Shown in pieces: positions 26,440 to 37,027 of a stretch of 64,000 bases of DNA. Numbering within the stretch: position 1 is the stretch's first letter; each line of letters starts with the position of its first letter. Origin of the DNA: Phylloscopus collybita (Eukaryota; Chordata; Aves; Passeriformes; Phylloscopidae); NCBI GenBank assembly GCA_027886175.1, contig JAJNNQ010000077.1, forward strand, positions 5,952,001 to 6,016,000, given 5' to 3'. Position numbers and translations under genes: made by a program. The notes beneath the pieces were generated by a model. It searched no databases. It worked only from the letters and a program-made list of their open reading frames with translations, and had not been told where the DNA came from.

Positions 26440-28715
26440 TGGAACCAAGGAGACTCTTGAGACACTGCAAGGCCTTGTTTAACCAAGGGTCCATTGTGAC
26501 ACAGTGGGGTCTCATGGAATCAAGGAGACAATTGTGACAGTAGGGAACCTCCTAGAAACAATCTCTGTTGTGCCAGTCATGGAATCAAAGAGACATTTGT
26601 GACACAGCCAGGCCGTGTGGAACCAATGGTCCATTGTTACACTGCAGAGTCAAGAAGAACATGGTGACACCACAGAACCTCATGGATCAAAGGGTCCTTT
26701 GTGGCACAACAAGGCCATGTTGGAAGCCAGGGGACCATTGTGACAAGGCAGGGCCTAATGGAACCATGGAGACCATTGTGACACTAAGGAAACTCATGGA
26801 ACCACGGTGACCATTGGGATGCTATGGAACCTCACAGAACCAAGAGTCCATTGTGACCTTGTGGTGCCTCGTGGAATCAAACATTGTGAAACGTGGAGGT
26901 CGAATGGAAAAGGGTTTCTATTGTGACACTGCAGAACCTCTTGGAATCAAGGCGACCATGTTACAGAACCTCATGGAAACCAGGGGCCATTGTGACACTG
27001 CAGAACCAAGGAAAACGTTGTTGACAATATGAAAACTCATGGAATGAAAAGTCCAATGTGATATGATGGAACCCCATGGACCCAAGGGTACATTGTGACT
27101 TTGTAGGACCTCTTGGAATAGAGGGTCCATTGGGACAGAGCAGGGCCTCGTGGAACCAAGGGTGCATTGAGGCACAGCAGGGCCTTGCTGGAACCAAAGA
27201 AACCTCTGCTAAAAGCAGGGTAACTCCTAGAAACAAGGAGTCCATTGGTACAGCATAAAACCTATGGAATCAAGGGGCCATTGGGACAAAGCAGGGCCTC
27301 ATGGAACTAAGGGGACATTCTGACCCATTGGGACTGCATGGAAGGAATTGTCCATGATGACAATGTGGATCCAAGGAGACCATGGAGATACTATGGAACC
27401 TCATGGATCCAAGGGGCCATTGTGACACCAAAGAATTTCATGAAACCCAGGGTCCATTGTGACATAGCAAGGCTTCATTGGAACAAAGGAACCATTGTTG
27501 ACAGTACAGAAACTCATGGAACCAAGGGGCTGTGGTGACACAGCAGGGACACCTGGAACCAAGGAGACCAGTGACATTTAGGAACCTCCTGGAACCAAGG
27601 GTTCATTAGGACACTGCAGAAACAAGGAGACCATGGTTGACACTATGGAAGCTCATAGAACTGAGTGGTCATTGTTACACTCCAAAGTGTCTTTGAACCA
27701 AAGAGACCATTGTCCAACTACAGAACCCCATGGCACTAAGGCTTCACTGTGACACAGCAGGGTTCCATGAAACCAATGGTCCATTGTGACAATGCAGATC
27801 CAAGGAGACCATGGTGACACTATGGAAGCTCATGGAACCAAGTGGCCATTGTGACACAGCAAGGCCTCGTGGAACCAAGGAGAGCATTGTGACATCATGG
27901 AATCTCATGGAACCAAGGGTCCATTGTTCCAGTCCAGAACCAAGGAGACCATTTTGACACTACAGAACCTCGTGGAATCAAGGGTCGCTTGTTAAACAGT
28001 TGGGCTTCATGGAACCAAGAAGCCATTGTGACACAGCAGGGCCACATGGAACCAATGGTCCATAGTGATACTGTGGATCCAAGGAGGCCAGGCTGATACT
28101 ATGGAAGTTCATGGAACCAAAGGTCCATTGTGACACAGTTGGGCTCCAAGGAACCAATTCTCCATTGTGACAATTCGGATCCAAGGAGATCATGGTGACA
28201 CTACAGAACCTCATGGATACAAGGAGCCATTGTGACACTGTGGGGCCTCCTTGGAACAAAGGCCATTGTTGATAGTATGAAAGATGCTCATGGACACTAT
28301 GGAACATTGTGGCACTGCAGAACCTCATGGAACAAAGGAGACCATTGTGACACAGAGGAATTTTATGGAACCAAGCAGCCAGTTGCACACGACAGAACCA
28401 AGGAGACCATTCTTGGCAGTACAAAACCTCATGGAACTGAGGGGCCATTGTTATACAGCGAGGCCTGGTGGAACCAAGGGGCCAGTGTGACACCGTGGGG
28501 CCCCATGGAATCAAATATTCCTTGTGACACAGTGGGGTTGCTTGTCAGCAATTGTCCATTGTGATACTGCAGATGCAAGAGACCGTGGTGACACTATGGC
28601 AGTTCATGGAACCAAGGGGCTGTTGGGACACACCAAGGCCTTGTGGAACCAAGGAGAGCATTGTGGCAGTGCAGAACCAAAGAGGCCATTTTGACAGAAT
28701 GGGCCCTAATTGAAT
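26440..28715 (+). repeat. Minisatellite of CCATTGTGACAC...CATGGAACCAAGG units (left arm)
   Basis: A degenerate tandem array has units of roughly 35-60 bp, each with CCATTGTGACA, a variable middle (CTGCAGAACCT), then CATGGAACCAAGG. I count at least 20 exact CCATTGT words in 2.3 kb. The family recurs at 34750-35230 and 43350-43860 (reverse), 48510-49635 (forward) and 57285-59160 (reverse). It is not a CRISPR array because repeat and spacer parts are not distinct. Confidence 0.9.
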
Positions 28716-29390
28716 CAAGGGTTTAGAAGAATCCAAAGGGTTAATAGTTTAGCTAAAGGGATAGAAGCAAGAAGCAATGTATCTTAATGAAGAGGTTAGA
28801 GCAGAAGCAATGTAGGATAGTTGGTTACTACCAGATGAAGCTAGTTTGAGAAGACAATATATCATTTGCCTGACTTTGCTGGGTTTGTAGAAGTTATGAA
28901 GGAAGGATGGAGTATTGTCAAGGTGAAGAAACTGTAGGTGCATCTGGGCCCCAAAACCAGTCAGAAGCAGGCAGGAGAGCTTGAACTATGCCCAAGGGGT
29001 CAGAGAGCCTGCCAACAAGACCACGGTGAAAAGTTTACCTTGAGGTAAACTTGAGGAAGACATTCCTGACTTCATCCTAAGGCACCACTGACCCATTTGA
29101 AAACCCACCGACCCAATTTGAATGGAGAACTGTGCAAGCGTGAAAGGACTTTGAGTTCATTTTATGATGTAGACGAGAGAAAGTGGGGTTAAGTAATAAG
29201 TATGTATAGGTGTGTTGAATGATTCCAGGAATATGTAAGATTTTGTAGACAAATAGAGAGCCAGAGCTCTGTGATTTTTGCACACGTCTTTGGGAAGTTA
29301 CTACCCATGTTGCTGGATAGTGAATTAAACATACCACTTTCTAACTTTAATTAGTTGGACAGTCTTTGTCTGTGCTTGATTTCCTCGATA
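28716..29390 (+). repeat. ERVL-like LTR-type segment, left arm
   Basis: This segment interrupts the minisatellite and has a non-repetitive, AT-richer composition. It ends with GAATTAAACATACC and TTTGTCTGTG, which fits the R-U5 end of an avian retroviral LTR. The inverted copy lies at about 56610-57285. I could not find TG/CA termini or a target duplication, so the LTR reading is tentative. Confidence 0.4.
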
Positions 29391-30649
29391 ATGGAACCAA
29401 GGGTCCATTGTTCTACAGCAGGGCCTCATGGAACCAAGGGGCCATTGTGGCACTGTGGGGCACAATGGAGTCAAGGACGTCAGTGGTAGTGAAATTCACT
29501 GGATAGAAACTTTTGAACACAATTCTGAGTATTTGAGAGCAGGTATTCTTTATGCTTGCTGGTCACTTGGGCAATCCTCCCTCCATTTGAGTGCACTGAG
29601 CATCAAATGAACAGAGTTTTGATCACAGACACTGATTATGCATTCAGTAGCTATCCCCACTTCCTTTGAATTTACTTGACATATGTGTACTCTTTTCACA
29701 AGTTCTTATCTGGTTCTTTGGGGTCAGTCTTAAATATCCAGTGTCCATTTTAGGTGGCTGTTCCTCCACCCCCCACTTTTGAGTATAGGCAATATTATTG
29801 TTTTGCAAACCTTCTGTTTTTTCAGCCTTGTAGGGCTGAGCTGACATATTTCTTGCATTTTGAATGACTTCTGTTTGCTGGAGTTACATCCTTGATCCAT
29901 TTCTCCAAGGCCGTGCTGTTCTGTTCTACTGTCCTTGGTAAGAGTCAATGTTGTTCTGTTCTCCTGTCCTTGTCACAGCGCTCACCCCGCCTGAGGTGTG
30001 TCTGCAACCCCCCAACCTATGGGTTTGGGGTGGGCAAGTGTTCCTGAGGGAACAGGGATGGGACAGCTGGGCTGGAGTGACCCAAGGGATGTTCCATTGC
30101 ACATCACACCATGATCAGCAATAAACTGCAGGAAGCAGGGGGGGCAAGGGGGGGAGGGGATTAATTTCTTTTTAGATAAATTTTTCTTTCAAAACATCAC
30201 AGATACATAAAGGATCCTCTCCTGCCACAAGGTGGTTAAATATTTTCTGCTGATAAGAGATTTGCTGTGGATTTCCTTTCCTTCTCTTTGTGGCCTTTGC
30301 TTTTTGGTTGGTGGTTTTGTTGGGGAGTTTTTGTGTTCTTTTGGGTGGGTCTTGCTCTGGGGTTTTTATCGGGTTTGGGTTTTTCCATTTTGAACTGCCT
30401 TTTCTCTAATGCATGAGTTTTTTCTTCCTTTTCTTGTGCGTTGTTTGGCACCTGATGGCAAGAAAAATTGACTCAACTCAGTCATCTTGCCCATAGGAAA
30501 GAAAAGTACAGTTATGCCCAATTATGTTTTGCAGTCACCATCAACTGGAGGAGTTTGGTCACACACTCCCTACAATTTGGCAGCACCCACAAAGGAATTG
30601 AAAGTGCATTTCATGCCATTGCAGAGATAATAGAAATGTTCCCCAGTGG
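29391..30649. repeat. Left-arm segment, minisatellite remnant and unique DNA, no gene
   Basis: About 80 bases of the CCATTGT minisatellite resume (29391-29470), followed by unique sequence repeated inverted at about 55640-56600. The block 30240-30440 is a T/G-rich stretch whose reverse strand reads as a Lys/Pro/Gln-rich frame. No gene is recognised. Confidence 0.5.
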
Positions 30650-31150
30650 TGGTCAAGGGCTGGTCACTGAGGGATGTACCAAGGCAGTGGCTGCCAAGAG
30701 GACTCTGTACCATGGATTTGACATTTGACCCTCATTGTTCAGCCAAATTCCCACCCAGCCCATGTTCCATTTCTTCAGCCCAGCTCTCTCCAGTCTGGCT
30801 CTGAGGAGAGCACAGCAGACCGTGTCACAGGCCTGGCTGAAGTCTGGGCACACAACATCCCCTTCTTTTCCCTCCCACCTGGGTTCTGCAATCCCTGCCT
30901 TGTCCTGCCAGTGCCTGGAATGGCTGCAGGAGGATTTGCCCCATCCCCTTCCCTGCTGAGCCTGACCAGCCTGGGACTCTCCCAGATCCCCTCCCTGCCC
31001 TGGTTGCAGACTGGCTCCATGTCTGCCTTTCCCAGGTTCCCAGGACCCTCTGGGATGGCTCTGCCCTTTCCAAGGAGTTTGAGAGAGCTCTCCCAGTGAC
31101 ACTGCCCAGCCTTCTCAACAGCCCTGACACCAAAGGCCTTTTCCACATCC
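30650..31150 (-). mobile_element. CR1 LINE reverse-transcriptase fragment, left arm
   Basis: On the reverse strand a degraded CR1 reverse transcriptase can be read, with the block DFSQACDTVCCALL and WVGIWLN. The reverse copy is at 55015-55500 (+). It lacks the catalytic and C-terminal parts. Confidence 0.65.
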
Positions 31151-31681
31151 CTCAGTCCCAGGTCAGTGCCCAGAACACAGCACAGCCCTGTCCAGGTCCT
31201 CAGGGTGGTTCAGAAGGGAGGCAGCTGTGATTTCTCCCCACACACCCCCACCCCAATGGTCTCTCTGGGCAGTCCTTGGCTGTGCTGAGCAGTTTCCCTG
31301 GAGCCTCCCTGCCCTGGATGTTTCTCTCTGCAGTCCTAAGCACAGCCCAGTGAAGAATTCAGGTGGTTTCCCAGAGGATTTCACTCTCAGAGTGAAGTGG
31401 CCTCAAGGCCCTGTTTGTGCCTCTGGAATTGTGCCAGCCCCGAGTGCTGCTGATGGTGTTTGTGCTCACTCTGCTTCATCTCCCCACACACACACACAGG
31501 ATGCACTGCTGAAATCTCCTCAGGACAGAGCAAACAGGCACTGCTGGCCTGGTCCCTTGGTGTCCCTCCATGCAGGGACAAACAACCTCCTGCAGGTGTG
31601 GGGAGAGGCCTGTGCTGGCCATGGTGGTTGCAGGGGCTGGTGTGGGACAATTGCCCTGGGGCACCTTCCCAGGCTGTCCCC
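31151..31681. repeat. Left-arm duplicated segment, no gene
   Basis: It is matched inverted by about 54480-55014. The conserved forward and reverse open frames have no domain. A short CA run lies at about 31487-31498. Confidence 0.5.
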
Positions 31682-31961
31682 AGAAAAGAGAAAAAGAAAA
31701 AGGAAAAGAAAAAGGAAAAGGAAAAGGAAAAGGAAAAGGAAAAGGAAAAGGGAAAAAAAAGGAAAAGGAAAAGGAAAAGGAAAAGGAAAAGGAAAAGGAA
31801 AAGGAAAAGGAAAAGGAAAAGGAAAAGGAAAAGGAAAAGGAAAAGGAAAAAGAAAAGGAAAAGGAAAAGGAAAAAGGGGAAAAAGGGAAAAGGGGAGAGA
31901 AGAGAAGAGAAGAGAAGAGAAGAGAAGAGAAGAGAAGAGAAGAGAAGAGAAGAGAAGAGAA
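31682..31961 (+). repeat. 280-nt uninterrupted purine tract, (GGAAAA)n then (GAGAA)n
   Basis: All bases from 31682 to 31961 are A or G. The first part is mostly the hexamer AAAAGG, the last 70 bases are the pentamer AGAGA/GAGAA. Long Lys/Arg/Gly or Phe/Leu frames here are translations of the repeat. The opposite arm lacks it: between the same flanks (about 53800-54480) it has about 680 bases of ordinary sequence. Confidence 0.95.
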
Positions 31962-32084
31962 TTATTGCACCAAATAGAAAAAGAAACAAGACACATGCAC
32001 AAAGTAGTCTGGGCCTGGAATGAGTTCCATTCTGAATGCTGGGCACAAACAAAGAGGCACCTGATTGTTTCTGAAAAGCACAGA
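31962..32084. repeat. Left-arm segment between the purine tract and the TM7 relic, no gene
   Basis: It is matched inverted at about 53690-53810. On the reverse strand it continues the frame of the receptor relic past its natural end, with no further domain. Confidence 0.4.
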
Positions 32085-32205
32085 GTGGTCATATTCCTCA
32101 AGGCATCCTCCAGCTCCTGGTTCCTCAGGCTGTAGATGAGGGGGTTCAGTGTTGGAGGCAGCAGCCAGCACAGAAGTGACAGTGCCAGAGCCAGGGATGG
32201 GCACC
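32085..32205 (-). pseudogene. Olfactory receptor TM7 relic, left arm
   Basis: On the reverse strand about 40 codons read LALALSLLCWLLPPTLNPLIY and then SLRNQELEDALRNM, the TM7 and C-tail signature of an olfactory receptor. No TM1-TM6 can be found upstream in any frame. The C-tail ELEDALRNM differs from ELKAAVWTL of OR-A to OR-D, so it comes from another receptor subgroup. The reverse copy is at about 53560-53700. Confidence 0.75.
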
Positions 32206-33419
32206 AGGCTGGCACAGGTGACCTTGAGGCTCTGCAGGGCTCAGGCCCAGGGGCTATGCCAGAGTCAGGACTGAGCTGACACTCTGTGGGCTGGGGCAGA
32301 GCCCAGGCAGAAATGAGCCCTGAGCCAGCAGCTCTGCAGTGGTGGCCACCAGGCCCGGTGGCCAAGGGAGGCTTCTGGCCATGGCCTGGAAGCAGCTGCT
32401 GCTGCCCAGGGGCCTTTGGTGCCTCAGGGTCTCCCTGGCACAGCTCCCAGCACGGCACTCTGCACTTGTGCCCGAGCCCTTCCCTATGCTGGGGCTGGAC
32501 TGGGGCTTTTCCTGCAGCAGGACCTGCCCTGGTCCTGGCACAGGAAAGGCAGTTCCTGCTGGAGCAGGAGGCTTTGCCTGCAATGGGCTCAAACAGCTCC
32601 AACAAGGCCCAGATTTCAAAGCCCCCAGTGGGAAATGAAGGAGGGGATCATGGTGCTTTGGGGGTGAAGAATGCTGAAAGCAGCCTGACTCCTCCATCCC
32701 AAAGTTCCACATGCTGAGAGGGAGCTGAAGCTGTGGCAGAGCTGCTCAAATCCCCAGAGGAATCAACAACCCAGTGACACTACTGAGAGCTTCTGCAGAG
32801 CTGCTGAGCTGGCCCAGCCTGGGCACATCTGACTGACAGGGCAGCACTTCAGACTAGAAAAGCCCCATCCCAAATTTTAACTGCAGCATCTCCTGACATT
32901 TCCCTCCTTGGGGGGGTGTGGAGATTCCTCCCTGGAGTGGGGACACCCCTCAAGGTCACTGCCTGAGGATGAGCTAAAGAGATTTGCCCACGGTCGTTGG
33001 TCTGGGGGAGTGACACCCATCTCTGGTTAATAACTGCTTTTGCTTTAATACAATTGCTTCAAAATTGCTTCCTAGAGCACTATCTTCAAATAGATATTAC
33101 AGCTCCTGTTCTGTGGAGTAAATCATTCTGATTAAGACCTCTTTGTCTAATCATGATCATACTCAGTCATATCTCTCTGTACATAAATACTTCTGGTTTG
33201 CCATCCTTAATGTTGTTGGACAAAGTTGTACAAAGGTTCAATTCCACCTGTAAAATCCTTTAGGCATAAATCCTTGAGGAAGTCTGGGGCTCGGATTGGA
33301 TCCAGGCACTGCCAGGATCCTCTCCCAGAAGGAGTTTAGAAAGCCTGGGGGTCCTGGTTTGGGTCCTTTTTGAACCTCGTGACCCAAAAGGAGCTTCTTG
33401 AATAAACTTGGCCTGAAGC
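32206..33419. repeat. Left-arm duplicated segment, no gene
   Basis: It is matched inverted at about 52375-53560. It is GC-rich to 32720, then AT-richer. Long reverse-strand frames are not supported by any domain and differ between the two arms in their ends. Confidence 0.5.
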
Positions 33420-33850
33420 TGCTACTCTGCCCATGACAGGAGCCCCTGTGAGTGTCTGTGACATCCCAGCTCTTTGGCAGCCTGGACACTCCTGGGATGT
33501 CCCCATGGAGCCCCTGTGAGTGTCTGTGCCATCCCAGCTCTTTGGCAGCCTGGACACTCCTGGGATGTCCCCATGGATCCCCTGTGAGTGTCGATGACCT
33601 CGCTGTTCTTTAGGAGCACAGGGATGTCACCACTGGACTCCTGCCACTGCCTGGGACAAATTGTCTCCTTGGCAGGGTACAGACACCTCTGCTGTCACTC
33701 TGCAGCCCTGGGACTGTCACCTTATGACCCTTAGGAAGATTAAGGAGCCCTGGGATGTCACCACAGAGCCCCTGGGACTGAGTGTGACCAAAGAGATCTT
33801 CAGGAGCCCAGAGACCCCTCAGATGCCACCATGGAGCCCCTGTGCCTGCA
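33420..33850 (-). repeat. 68-bp minisatellite, left arm
   Basis: Units contain GACATCCCAGCTCTTTGGCAGCC and a CCATGG word. They are the reverse complement of the cleaner units at 52199-52334. The later part (33620-33850) is made of more diverged units. Confidence 0.8.
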
Positions 33851-34172
33851 CGTGAGCTCACAGCTCTTGAGTAGCTGGAAACACCTGGAATCTCTTCAAT
33901 CTGCTCTGCTGAGGATGGATCCTCAGCAACTTGGATGTTCCCTGATGAATTTTCGCTCTCCAGAGGCTTGTTCAGTCTTCAGCTCTTCAGTTCAGGAATT
34001 CAGTGCCAAAGGCTCATTAACATTCCAAAGCACTCTAACAACAAAAGCCCCTGGGAATAACCTGATTTCCAGTTTTCAGTTCTTCTGTGGTTAATTGTAC
34101 AGATTTCAGAGGGGAATTCAAAGAGAATATACTATATTTTTAAAAAATGCAATGGCTTTTTTTTCCCTTTTT
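33851..34172. repeat. Left-arm segment related to 10145-10310 and 51605-51880
   Basis: It contains the phrase AGGCTTGTTCAGTCTTCAGC and the reverse complement of the piece flanking the provirus at 10145. The uninterrupted order around 34100 is CACAGAAGAACTG... on the reverse strand with CTGAAATCTGTACA, so the DNA that now ends at the provirus was once continuous. Confidence 0.65.
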
Positions 34173-34550
34173 TGTCTGATTATACCCTTTTGTGACCCAA
34201 AGATGGGGCAACTGAGAAGCATTTAAAATCTTTTATTCCGTTTTAGTCTCATGTGATGGGTGAGACAGTACAGATGTTACAGTTCATGCCATCACAATCA
34301 GAAGCCAAGTATTTCCTAATTATAATACATTATAAGTGTTTCTTGGCCTATCAGCTTTTGCCACACAATGCTTTTAATGCCCTAAAGCAGCAAATCGTCT
34401 AATTTCACCCCTTGTGGGTCCTACTACAATGCACCTTGCATAGTTCTATTTCTCCAAAGTATCTCATCTTATTTGCAAGGCCATTCCTTGAAACTTGTTT
34501 CTAGTTTCGTTTTTCTCTCAACAATGCCTGTCCTATTCCATGGCATTCCA
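34173..34550 (-). mobile_element. Truncated LTR, left-arm copy; arm breakpoint
   Basis: Reverse-strand sequence matches the LTR at 51146-51604, starting from its CA end, but stops at about 34550, equivalent to 51245. The first 100 bases of the LTR are missing. Homology between the two big arms ends at the same point, so the LTR contains the breakpoint. Confidence 0.7.
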
Positions 34551-34749
34551 GCTCTCTCTCTGGCAGCAGGGCTGGCCCTGGGGCTGCAGGAGCTGCCAAG
34601 ATGAACATCTCCTGAGCATTCCAGACACAGAGTGGCTGTCCCTGACCTCCAGTGCCTCCAGTTCCTGCTGCAGGGCCAGCCTTGCTCCCTTGCTCTGCTG
34701 GGCTGGGGCAGAGGTGTGGAGAGGCTGGAGTGGGCAGTGCCAGGGAGAG
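34551..34749. other. Sequence beyond the left-arm breakpoint, no gene
   Basis: GC-rich DNA with no homologue I can see in the right arm. No gene. Confidence 0.3.
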
Positions 34750-35230
34750 GAAAACAATGGACCCTTGGTTACATGAGTCCCCACAGAATGGTCTCCATGG
34801 TCCCATGAGGCCCTGCAGTGTCACAGTGGCCCTGAGGTTCCAGGGATCCCGTAGGGTCAGAATGGTCTCCTTGGTTCTGCAGGGTCACAATGGCCCCTTG
34901 GTTCCCCAGAGTGTCAGAGTGCACTCCTTGGTTCCATGGAGCCCCACAGTGTCACTGAGGTCCCCTGGTTCCCCAGAGTGTCACAGTGCACTCCTTGGTT
35001 CCATGGAGCCCCACAGTGTCACTGAGGTCCCCTGGTTCCCCAGAGTGTCACAGTGCACTCCTTGGTTCCATGGAGCCCCACAGTGTCACTGAGGTCCCCT
35101 GGTTCCCCAGAGTGTCACAGTGCACTCCTTGGTTCCATGGAGCTCCACAGTGTCACTGAGGTCCCCTGGTTCCACCAGGCCCCGCAGTGTCACAAGACAC
35201 CTTTGGTTCTGTGGGGCTCACAGTGTCTGT
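34750..35230 (-). repeat. CCATTGT-family minisatellite with a 67-bp higher-order repeat
   Basis: The units are the reverse complement of the family at 26440. Within them, four nearly identical 67-bp copies start at 34904, 34971, 35038 and 35105 and end at 35171. Each combines two half-units. The rest is diverged, so these four are a recent local amplification. Confidence 0.9.
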
Positions 35231-36324
35231 TGTGCTTGTGACAAACGAGGCTCACTTTTTAGAAAAATTTTTAAGTTAAAAAAAATAAACAAATAGACAA
35301 TTAGGAGACAGAAAAACAAAGCTTCTTGGCCAGCCGAGGGTGCTGGCACCAAGTCAGCCAGCACACCTCACCCCTTTCAGGTCCTTTGTTTTAAGAATCT
35401 CTGTGTTGCATCTTTAACCGACTCTAATGCATGATTCAAACATTCATTTGGGGTATGTTTGTCTTTGTAAAGTTTCAATTCCCCCCCCCAAGTATGCAGC
35501 TGTATCTGTGGTGGGCTCCGCTCTGTCTGGTTTGATCTCATAAATCCTTCTTTTCGAGATTCTGGTCATCAGAGGTTCAATTGTCCTTGATCAGGAATCT
35601 TCATGCAGGAATGTAGGATGACTCCTCCTGCCTTCTGGCTTGGTCAGTTTAGATGTTATGAAGAAAAAAAACCCCAGTCTTTACTATGTTACTTTATGCT
35701 ACAATCATAAAATATACCTTCATCACATTTTTAAATTCCACAAATAAAAGGAAATACAGTACAACCTTCTTTCATTATACATATAGCATTCATCTCAATA
35801 CTTGTGAGAAGCCAACTCCATCATATGCATTTATAACATGCTGATGGGCAGGGTCAGCACCAAAGACACAGACACCACCTGAAGGAATTATTATAATGCA
35901 AAAGTGCAAAGAATCACAAAAGAAGAAGTGCCCACAGTGAGTAAGAAAGATCCATCAGCAGTGACCCTCAGACTTTCCCATCACCCACTTCCACACATCA
36001 GCTGGGGGAAGCTGTCACAGCCAAGGACTGCAGAGCCACTCCTGGACACTGGGAATTCCTGCAGGTGCCTCCAGCCACAGGTGAGGCTCCAGCCTCGCTG
36101 GGAGAGAGCCCAGCTTTGATAGTGTTGAATGAACAAACTGACAGCACTTCTAGAGTGGGAACATCTGGATTCATCCTCCTCTTGGGTTCCTCCCAAAGCC
36201 TGGCCAGGCCACAAACAAGGCCAGATGTCAGATTTCATGGCTTTGTCCAAATTTTAAACATAGAATCATCAATACATGTTTCACTGTCTTTGGTTATGGA
36301 ACCAAAAATGTGTATTCTATTTCT
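35231..36324. other. Gene-less stretch
   Basis: AT-rich from 35260 to 35900 with A- and C-runs, then mixed. I see no gene, LTR ends or clear repeat. Confidence 0.4.
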
Positions 36325-37027
36325 TTTGTTGAAAGCAGCTGGGGAGATGTTTTTCTTTATCATTTCTTGTAACTCTGGGGGGAGGGAGGCAGACGCCTTT
36401 TGATACTGGGCCAGCTGTTCAAACCAGGCGGGGCAGTGTTTCTTATTTCTTTCACCACCCGTCCTCACTCCAGGGGGATATTTTCTGCTGATGGACCATG
36501 AAGGCTCACCAAGGACATGAAACATTCCATCATCCCATTGGGAGATGCTTCACCCAGTGTGGGGAGAGCCAACCATTCCTACCTGGATAAAAACTGAGAT
36601 GCAGGAACACGAGGGATCTGGTTCCACCGGATTCCTGGAGGAAGACCAGAGCCTTCTTCACCATCACTGGACCCTTTTCTCTCAGGATCATCTCAACTCC
36701 AACAACACCACATCTGCCACTCCAGGAGGACTCACTTTTGGACTGCTACCAACATCCTGACCAACAGGGTGTCAGGTTGCAGTTCTGACTCTGTCAGGGT
36801 TTCTAGGATTGTTGTTTCTTTGCTTGTTTGTTTGTTTGGTTGGTTTTTTACTACTACATTTGTAGCATTAATATTCTTAGTAAAGAACTGTTATTCCTAT
36901 TCCCAAATCTTTGCCTGAAAGTCCTTAATTGAAAAACTATAATTTGGAGGCGGGGAGGGGTTTACATTCTCCATTCTGAAGGAAACTCCAGCTTTCCCTG
37001 GCAGATACCTGTCTCTCCAAACAAAAA
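36325..37027 (+). mobile_element. Songbird ERVL-type LTR fragment
   Basis: The order of phrases (TGTAACTCTGGGGG, GATACTGGGCCAGCTGTT, CACCATCACTGGACC, AAGAACTGTTATTCCTATTCCC, GGGTTTACATT, CCTGTCTCTCCAAAC) matches what I recall of common passerine ERVL LTRs. No TG start or target duplication could be placed, so it is a fragment or worn copy. It ends at the start of the second receptor-unit block. Confidence 0.6.

Noticed and set aside
26440..28715. Regular repeats as a CRISPR array
   Set aside because: The units are degenerate throughout, with no constant repeat and unique spacer, and the DNA is avian nuclear.
31227..32135. Long Lys/Arg/Gly-rich and Phe/Leu-rich open frames as genes
   Set aside because: They are translations of the purine tract at 31682-31961 and are missing from the other arm.
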